Assembly: GCF_024362695.1 (NCBI RefSeq)
Contig: NC_065424.1
Coordinates: 5,182,786 to 5,246,785, forward strand
Length of the DNA: 64,000 nucleotides
Direction: 5' to 3'
Source of the DNA: Pectinophora gossypiella
Lineage: Eukaryota; Arthropoda; Insecta; Lepidoptera; Gelechiidae
In this document: piece after piece, positions 55,861-64,000 of the stretch
Numbering within the stretch: position 1 is the first letter of the stretch
Layout: every line of letters starts with the position of its first letter
Made by a program: the position numbers and the translations under genes
Notes under the pieces: model-generated
Database searches by the model: none
Seen by the model: only the letters and a program-made list of their open reading frames with translations
What the model was told of the DNA's origin: nothing

Positions 55861-58800
55861 TAGACAGCTTGCATCTCGTCGTCGTCGTCTAGCCTACCTG
55901 CGCACGATGCAGTCTTTGGCCAACTATAGGAGCGGGAGGGGAACGTTTATTTCACAGATTTTAAGCTTAATGTACACAGGCGGCACCGAGAGTTTTTGTT
56001 TACTTATTGTAGTTACCTTCACTGCTTGACCGGACAGTTAGGGAGCGCCTTAGCCTGGGAGTGTGGTAAGCTCCAACCCAAGGTTGTCTGAATAGATGGC
56101 GTAAGGGTAGCCACACCATTCGATGATCGAAATTATTATTTTTATCATAGATAAACTAAGCTAAATGAGCTCTACATCTTTTTGTCACTACAGAGAATCT
56201 ACAGACGATAAAAATTATTATAAACCCTTCGTATTTTCTTCAGGTTTACTCTGGGTCTGAAGTCATTGACGACTTCCTATTAGAATGTTCTTTCTGAAGC
56301 GTATGCTGTCGCTAACTGAGCGTAGCGTCTCTATGGTTGGGGCATAGAGTAAACGATAAGACATATAGAAGGGACACTCCGTCCCGCTCTGTTACGAGCT
56401 TGATTTTATTTGATTACCTCACCATACGGACTACGTTAGCCAATTTAAGCCGTAAGCCGTTGAGGTTGAGCGCGCGCGGTTTTTCTGTCTCGGTCGCACG
56501 CACGTGGTAAGAACGAGATTTTTATACGGAGTGTCCAGGGTGTAGAAAAGCTTTTCAGAAACTACGCGGCCCATTCCGGTACCGCCCCTCTGTGCATTAG
56601 ATCCAATTACCTCTCTATGTTCCTGGGTCTTCCGGTCATTTCGGTAATTCGGACTTCGTTTTGGTGTCGTGGACTAACTTAATGTCTATAAAAATAACTT
56701 CATTCATAGTAATCATTTATTTATTCAACATTTCATTGAACACTGCAATAAAAACAAAATGGTAAATACTTACTACAATTCGATAAAACATATGTTGACA
56801 GGTTTATAACCAAAACATTATTTAGCAAACAGAAAGCTCGGTGAGGTGTGGGTACTTGGTTCATCTTACGATGCATGTACCTCTGACTACCCTATTGGGA
56901 TATAGTCGTAAGGTTATGTATGTTTTTATTTAGCTTGTTTCAAAACAGTTACATAAAATTATTTTGGTGGCCACAAATGCTTTTTGCTATATAAAGACTG
57001 CATCGTCACCTAGTTATTACTCTTCCAGTTTAAAGATGTCCAATTAGACCCAACATGGTTCCTTGTAAGGCAAAAACTTGTTTGCACCTGTTTTCGCTAG
57101 TCTAATATCAGTTTATTCGATATTTAAAATCAAAATAGTTGAATAATGATAATACATTTTTCTTTTTTTTTTATGCCTTCCTAGCAAAGAGAATTAATTC
57201 ACTTTCCGAGCTATAACAAATGAATCGATGTAATGTCAGTTGCTAATTCTGTACATTGGTACAAAATATTAAGACGTACATTTCTTTGCGATTGATATGG
57301 ACTCATGTGCAACTTTTTTGTGAGGAAATGTTACCTATATTGGATTTGATCTGTCACCTGACCTAACCTAACGATCGTACTGAATTGAACACTATTTACA
57401 GAGAAATAGCATTCCATATTGGGTTCACTATGAGGAATACCAAATACAGTACTGCTGTTAGGATAACCGTGCATTTTATAGACAAGATAGGGCTTGCAGC
57501 GGTCGGTATCTCTTGAACGACATTTTGTGAACTGTTGTTTGGTATTTCGCAAACCAGTACTACCCTAGTGTGAAAATAATTTGAACAAAATTGAACATTT
57601 CCTGGTCAAAGATCGATCTTCATGACTTCCAATGAAATTGAACTGTTTATACATAAAAAATACTACACAAAAACAAAACAAATTACAAACTATTTCTATT
57701 ATTATTGTATAAAGTGGTTATTGTCAATTTTGTCTTAAAACATATACATTGTACTATAAATAAATAATTATTTTGTTATAATTGAAATGCACTGTTCTTA
57801 CAATAGTTTGATTTCATTGGAAGCGCTATCGCTCCTTGATTTATATTCCTATTTTAACTGGAAAGTCGATTATAGATGAACTCAAAGTTAGTTTGTACTT
57901 CATAGTAGGCTGTATGTTAGAAGTTGCGTTTGCCGGAATTTAAAAAGGCAGCTGAAATGGTGGCGCCATTTTTTAAACTGATGTAAATATGGTCGCAAAT
58001 ATGAATGAAATCTTTTTATTGTGTAAATTAATTAATTTTGTTGACCGAGTTGTGTGTAAAAAGTGTTCTGTCACGTATTTTTTAAACTACTTACTATGTA
58101 AAGTATATGAGTAATGTGTATTTGTTTATTATTTTTATATAATAGTGAACAATAGTTACAACGAATACTTATAACCGATGCATAATATTATATTTTATCC
58201 AGCTCTATAATCGTCTTTCCGAGTTAATTTCATGTGAGATGGCTAAGAACGAAACGCGAGATGTTTGGTTGTATGTAGCTTTGGATGGTATGGCATTGTT
58301 AACGGAAATGTGATAAGATTATGTAAATATAACATTATTGATATGATAATGGAGGATTCACACAGATTTTTTAACATTCCATAACGTAAAAGTATAATCT
58401 TTAAAAACGTGACCTAAAGAGTTGAAATTGAGAGTGAGACCGAAAAACTTGAAAAACGTTTTCGAAATTGTTTTAAATACGGAAACGCGCGTGAATCCTT
58501 ACATTTAAATTGTTATTTAGAACAATTTTTAAATATTTTCTTTGTAAATATGTTTTTCACTTCTATACATTTTTGCTTAACAATGTTACATCCAAAGACA
58601 TTTTTAATGTTATTTTTTATCATCTTGTGATTGTATAATTTTAACTATTGTAATTTTGTGGAAAGGATATTATTAAATTGAATTTTAAAATTAAGATATG
58701 TTTTATTTTTATGTATAAGGGAGGGATTTCAATACCGGTATTAGATACCGGGTTGAATTGGGGTTATAACTGGGTTTGGAGATAAGTCTTTACAATTTTA

Positions 58801-59522
58801 AGTAAGTATGTAACAGTCTTACTTCGGTCATTTGTCTACACTTTATCATAAATAGGTAGTTGTGGAAACTACTAAACCGAGTTTGAAAATTCGTAGAAAA
58901 CCGCATACTTTATTTCTGACTATATTCTATATTTGATAGATAGCCCAAGTCCACGCGGACGGAAAGCTACGCTAGCTTTCATATTGTTGAAATTTCAAAA
59001 ACGCAGTTTTTTTTAATATGAATGCAACTAAAAATCAATTCCGATTGAACGCATTCTAATCGATCTGTCAGATGTCAGACGGGGGACGTTCTGAACAAAA
59101 TATAATATTTCGTCATTACCCGATGATGTATGCTACAATTAAATATTAGTTGTAAATGTATTGCAATATTTTTATGTTATTTGCAACAGATAAGTTATGA
59201 TTAATTCAAAATAAAAAAAACACAAGAACTTCTATATAGATGACGTGGATAAATTATCAAGCGGTAATGAAACCTATCTTCGGAACGCTCAATCAATCGG
59301 ACGTCGGAGTCGAGAACGAACGCGTATTTTATTTACTCTCCGTTTAGTTTCATTTTAATAATATCTCGTAAATAGAAAAACGTAATTGTGAGATAAGAAA
59401 CGTGTGAATGTGACTGTAGTATATTATTAGAAGGAATTAGAGGTACACGTTATGTGGGACTAGAGCAGGGAATATGTGTTTAGTGAAGTGAGTGATATTT
59501 TTTGCGGATATTCGGCGCCAGA
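55861..59522. other. Sac1 3' side and intergenic region
   Basis: AATAAA at 56747-56752 is a candidate Sac1 polyadenylation signal, but it is almost 0.9 kb past the stop and others exist. 56830-56920 is one arm of the fold-back family at 30651. From 57 to 59.3 kb is AT-rich with no recognised exon or repeat; 59.3-59.52 kb is probably promoter and leader of the next gene. Confidence 0.5.
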
Positions 59523-59654
59523 ATGTCTGACGAGCCTGAAGCCAGGATGTGGGATGAAGGGGCTTCTCGATACGAATCCCGAAGCCGCGGAGCCTACTTC
59601 GAGTCCGCTTTTGCATCCTCAGAGCACCTGGACAGAGCCCCTTTGTTGTCTGAG
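59523..59654 (+). CDS. First coding exon of an unrecognised gene
   Basis: ATG in good context (CCAGAATGTC) opens 44 codons starting MSDEPEARMWDEGASRYESR and ending APLLSE, then a consensus donor GAG|GTAAAT in phase 0. The end contains DRAPLL, which fits the acidic-dileucine sorting pattern [DE]xxxL[LI] used at the cytosolic tails of endosomal membrane proteins. The rest is charged and polar with no membrane segment yet, as expected for a cytosolic N-terminus. No further exon could be recognised before the window ends, so intron one is at least 4.3 kb. Family unknown. Confidence 0.65.
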
Positions 59655-60424
59655 GTAAATATTCTATTTTTTACTTGACGACACAAATGAGTATTTTCTT
59701 TGCGCAAATTTTTTAATTTAAATACTTTTGTATAAATATAAACGCAAAGACGTTTAAACTATAAGTCCACATTTTATGGATGAACTATGATTTTATTTCT
59801 ATTGATATAGAATACAATTAACAAAGGCATGACTCCAATATGCATAAAGTTAACAATTTATATAACTTACTGTAACAAATCGTAATGAAGTATTTCATTA
59901 AAGCTATAGAGGCCTATAACCTAGAACAGCCCAACATATAAATAAACACATAGAGAATTAAATTATAACTATGTAATAATGTCGGTGAATAACGGCATTT
60001 TTTTTAAATTTATTTATATAACTTAACAATAATGAATAATAAATATTTCTTTGTGGCCCTCTTATAAAAAAAATGTGTATTCAAAATAAAAATGAAAATT
60101 ATTATCATTAAAAAAAAATTAAATTAAAATCATTACACTAAACCTATGCTTATTAAAGATAAAACCTCTATGAAGGGCAGTTGTATACTATCTTAATCTC
60201 GTCTGATGATAAATAATCTTATCTACTAATAGTGGTTGTAGAATTTAATTATGCTACCTCTCATATTAATAACAGAGTTATAAATTGGTTATACAGGATG
60301 CTTTTATTCCTTTAAAAATAAATGACATTTAATAAAAAAAATAGAAATCTATTTTGTCTAATCTATAGAAGATGAACATAAAAATGTATTTTTGTTGCAC
60401 ACAAAAATATTCATACACCCTGAA
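59655..60424. other. Intron, AT-rich, nothing recognised
   Basis: Very AT-rich with A- and T-runs. No repeat with another copy in the window and no exon. Confidence 0.45.
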
Positions 60425-60885
60425 CACCCTGGTGTTCCTGACATTGTAACTGAGGGGTGATTCAGACCATGATTCTGAGTTAATATCAAGTGGAAATTCC
60501 CATCTTAGTTTTTTATAGTATTTTTAAATTAATTTCAAGTCTATACTTTTGTGATGGAAAATTCCACTTGATATTAATTCAGTATAATGAGTTAAATCAT
60601 CCCTCTCTGTATTTACTTACACTTACACCCTGTACAAGTATATACAGGTAGCCATACAAGTAGGTATGGGTGTTAGTGACACCGTAACAAATACCGACGG
60701 GGAAGATTCAGACCCTGATCCTCAGTCGATATCAAGTGAAATTTCCTGTCGGAAAATTCATGAATATTTTAATGCTTTTTAATTATTTTCAGTTGCATAC
60801 TTTCGCTTAAATATCAACTCAGAATCATGGTGAATCCTACCTCAAAGTTTTTATTACTATGTCACTGACACCTGGTATAAAAAAG
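60425..60885. mobile_element. MITE-1 dimer, second locus
   Basis: Two MITE-1 units (about 60425-60640 and 60668-60885) with the linker TAGCCATACAAGTAGGTATG, as at 3893-4385. More diverged than the first locus. Confidence 0.7.
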
Positions 60886-61119
60886 AACTACTCAAGATTT
60901 GCGTTTAAAGCAGCATGAAATGCAATATTGAATTATGATTTAATTATCATAATTATTTCTTATAGCTCAGTATTTTGTCTTGTTAAACCTGTTTTATGCA
61001 AATGAGGTCACAAAACTATTTCAAATAGTGCACAGATCAGGGTTTCCCCTGTATTATGGGAATCCCTATTGACCATGAAGGTTTCTAACTTACAATCTTT
61101 TAAGTAAAATCAATTCAAA

Positions 61120-61625
61120 ATGCCGAGCGGGCGCAAGTCGACAATAATGGGAAGGTTCCGGGATCGAATCGCGGTGGGGACATATCACAAAAATCACTTT
61201 GTGATCCCTAGTTTGGTTAGAACATTACAGGCTGATCACCTGATTGTCCGAATCCGAGTCAAGCCGTTGTTACGTGAGTAATCGTTACATGAGTCATGTC
61301 AGGGGCGTTTGGCGGCTCAATAGTAACCCTGATCAAGGTTGATGGGGTTGGTAATCCACCTCACAACCCACACGATAGAAGACTTAATACATCATACGTA
61401 GAGTATAGGTACGAATTCGTTTGCCCAATGTGGTAACTTGGTTTTATCTTCTAGCCTGAGGTGTCCCACTGCTGGGCAAAGGCCTATTTAGGCTCTATTT
61501 CTTCCAGGATTTTTTAGGCGGATGTCGGAGTAGTTTTAGGCGGATGAGACGTTCGTTATGTAAAAATTGACGATTCAAAGTGTAACTATGTTACCTACTG
61601 AATAAAGATATTTTTGAATTTGAAT
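61120..61625 (+). mobile_element. SINE-B followed by 3' tail repeat
   Basis: 61120-61385 is SINE-B with a worn head (GGGATCGAATCGCGG) and complete tail. 61490-61625 is the GGCGGATGAG tail repeat ending GAATAAAGATATTTTTGAAT. Confidence 0.68.
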
Positions 61626-61791
61626 TTGAGTGCTTTCTCCGGCCAGCCTTTCAGGAAAGCATCCAAGTCCTCGCGCCATCTCCGCCTTGGTCTCCCACGC
61701 CTGCGTCTGTCTAGTCGGAGACAATTCTGTGGTGATTTTAGCATTATCCCGTTTTTAACAGGGTCCGCTTACCTAATCAAATCAAATCAAA

Positions 61792-62040
61792 TCAATTTAT
61801 TTGCGAGAACACATAGAATACAAAACCTAACCTGAAGATTTGACAGGTCCTAAACATCCGACAGACGTGACCTGCCCAATCCCACTTCAACTTGTCGCCT
61901 GCGTGGACCACGTCCGCGATTTGAGTCTTAGAACGCAGCACGGTGTTTCTGACACGATCAGTCCATTTCACACCCAACATGCTCCGCTCCATAGCTCGCA
62001 GACCTGAAGTTTGGACCATTGAGCCTTTGTCAAAGACCAA
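61792..62040 (-). pseudogene. Non-LTR retrotransposon RT tail
   Basis: The minus-strand frame has RAMERSMLGVKWTDRVRN and KLKWDWAGHVCRM, a highly conserved C-terminal block of insect RT proteins. Truncated at both ends. Confidence 0.75.
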
Positions 62041-63339
62041 GTCTGAGCTCCATATTATGTTAATATCTTTGTCTTATAACTCGTCAACATTTCCCTAGCA
62101 TTACCCCGTTATTGACAGGGTCCGTTTATATAACCTGAAGATTTCACAGGTGCGATTTTTCACAGAAACGACTGCCTGTCTGACCTTCCAACCCGAAGGG
62201 AAAACCAGCCCAATACAGGTCTTTGTCTAGTGACTAAATCCTCGATAAAGTCTTGAAAATTTTCCGTCCTTTATTGATAAAAATTCACGTCGATTTTTAA
62301 GACTCGTAATTCTCGTAATATAATCTTATTACTAAACATTATTGTGCTGAATAAACATGGCATAACTAAACAGCAAAATTATATACAATGTTTATCACGA
62401 GAGAACAGCCCGCATTTGCATAATATGTAAAAGACCTGTCTAATAGGCGACGCTGTTTGTTATCGTATTGACTTTCACGAGACATTAAACAGGTTGTGTA
62501 CCTAGCAGCCAAGATTGTGTGAAGGAGGTCACTTTATACGATTATCGTGGTTATAAGGAGAGTAGGTAGGTGCCAAGTCACAATATTTCCAATCGTAATA
62601 TTAGCCGGTTGGTCTTCTAGGTACCTACCATGGTATAATAAAACCGGCCGGGTCCGCACGACTACCGCGTCGCGCGGCGCTAATTATATCGAGCGCTTGG
62701 ACCAATAAACGATACGAATGCTATCTACGTACATGGACGTTAAGCGGCTATTGGTCGAGGCCTCGATATTTTGTAAAAAAAAAAACCATTATATTATGTA
62801 AAGGCTCATATTATGTATAGAATTATGTTGTTACCTATATTGCTTCTCCTTATTTTGATAAAAATAATAATGGGTCGAAGAAAAAGGGTCTCCATTCCCA
62901 AAAATAAAGATAAAAGATTCATAATATCCATGATATTAGAAGGTTAAACGAAGGAAAATCTCGATAACGCCATCTATATTATTTGTGGGGAACGTAGCCT
63001 GAAAAGTCCGTCATTGTGTTTAATTATACGTATTTCGTAACTTCGAGTCAATATTTTTCACCTAAAGATCTTTCTTAGATTTCGTTGACTCAACTCAATC
63101 CTGGAGTTACAATACGTAAGGTGTCATTTTTTGCTCCAACTAAACAAACAAACAGACCGACCGACATTCAACGTACTTGAATTCGGTAAAAAAACCTTAT
63201 TCACTTTGTGAGTCGACTTTCGATTATGTAATGGTAAAAAACCAAGACAGCCTTCCAGGGTCGCCTAAACCACGGTATAAGAAGACCAGGTATGCTCAAT
63301 CCTATGACAAACCGCCATTGCTAGCCCATTGATGACGTA
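62041..63339. other. Intron, mixed repeat pieces
   Basis: 62095-62225 is a reverse repeat with ACAGGGTCCG and ACCTGAAGATTT, also near 22.36 and 54.0 kb. 62655-62780 is a relative of the palindrome at 23690. 62800-63000 is a piece of the fold-back family of 43680. No exon. Confidence 0.5.
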
Positions 63340-64000
63340 AGTGTTACCATTCAATTGGTATCTCCAACATTCCAAGGACGTAAATTTTATTATTGAAAAA
63401 TAGTGAATTACTGAGTACTGGATTTAATTACTATTATTTGTCACATATATAAAAATGTTTAAAACTGTACGTAAATCTTTTATTCTCTCTCTCTCTATTT
63501 AAGAGCTGCGCTCTTGTCGGTGGAGTAACCGCCATTCCTCTCTTCTTCCCGCCAAAACCTTCACCTCCCGATACGACACGACCTGCACCTTCTCTTTTAT
63601 TTGTTTCATAAATGTTATCCTAGGTCTACCCCTTCCTCTCTTCCCTTCAATTTTTCCTTCTATAATGTTTGTTATAAATGAATCGTGTCGTATCAGGTGG
63701 CCAATCATATTTCCTCTCCGGTTCTCTATAGTCTTCAATATGGTTCTCTTTTCTTCAACTCTTTCCAGCACTTTTTCATTTGACACCATTTCAGTCCAGC
63801 TTATACCCTCCATCCTTCGCCAACACCACATCTCAAACGCTTCCAACCTCTCTCTGTCTCTCTGTGTCATAGTCCACGTTTCACTTCCATAGAGTGCTTT
63901 TATTAAAAGTACAAAATTTCCTTGCAGAGTAAATTAAAAAGATTGGATGTGGTGGGATGACGTCAGCTGGGCTAACCTTGAAATGCTAGGTGTCAGTTTT
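63340..64000. mobile_element. Second copy of the 52.2 kb repeat, cut by window edge
   Basis: Matches 52165-52550 on both sides of an insertion. After 63905 it continues through AAAATTTCCTTGCAGAGTAA and GGGATGACGTCAGCTGGGCT, running off the window. Confidence 0.72.
63485..63896 (-). pseudogene. 5'-truncated non-LTR retrotransposon, 8-bp target duplication
   Basis: The minus-strand frame has ALYGSETWT, then FEMWCWRRMEGISWTEMVSN, IGHLIRHDSF, KRGRGRPR and WRLLHRQERSS with a stop: a classic RT C-terminus. Its 3' end is (CT)n-rich. CTTTTATT lies on both sides (63477-63484 and 63897-63904). Confidence 0.85.

Overview
The window looks like nuclear DNA from a moth or butterfly. The genes are split into many small exons by repeat-packed introns. 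The interspersed repeats are of kinds typical of Lepidoptera: tRNA-headed SINEs, many short palindromic MITEs, non-LTR retrotransposon tails and a piggyBac-type transposon. The two best-resolved host genes encode insect-like DDX27 and Sac1 proteins. No bacterial, organellar, rRNA or true tRNA gene was seen; every tRNA-like promoter found sits in a SINE.

Layout. 1.7-3.8 kb: minus-strand exons of a protein with a methyl-CpG-binding (MBD/TAM) domain, open at both ends. 4.79-12.50 kb: a 7.7 kb piggyBac-type transposon bounded by TTAA and 13-bp inverted repeats, with an intact transposase that probably has an extra spliced N-terminal exon. 12.5-17.1 kb: nested SINEs and MITEs. 17.1-20.6 kb: a minus-strand gene for an acidic protein I do not recognise. 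21.6-39.0 kb: a complete 15-exon DDX27 (DRS1-type) DEAD-box helicase gene, minus strand. 39.7-55.9 kb: a complete 14-exon Sac1 phosphoinositide phosphatase gene, plus strand. 59.5 kb: the first coding exon of another plus-strand gene that runs out of the window. The rest is introns and intergenic DNA filled with repeats.

DDX27 and Sac1 are arranged head to head. Their shared 5' region, holding both start codons, is duplicated as a perfect-looking 978-bp tandem repeat, so Sac1 has two copies of exon 1 and DDX27 has a second, orphaned start. DDX27 acts in large-subunit ribosome assembly and Sac1 in ER/Golgi PI4P turnover. The link I see is the shared promoter region, not a shared pathway.

The repeats form a readable insertion history. 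A 1.44 kb near-perfect palindrome with an 8-bp target duplication sits inside a non-LTR retrotransposon tail, and removing it restores the reading frame. Two copies of one repeat took different insertions at the same internal site. A SINE family joins a tRNA-like A box to the downstream half of a 5S rRNA promoter. Several insertions lie directly against Sac1 splice donors. All coordinates, splice sites and homologies were read by eye; family names rest on recognised motifs and no search was run.
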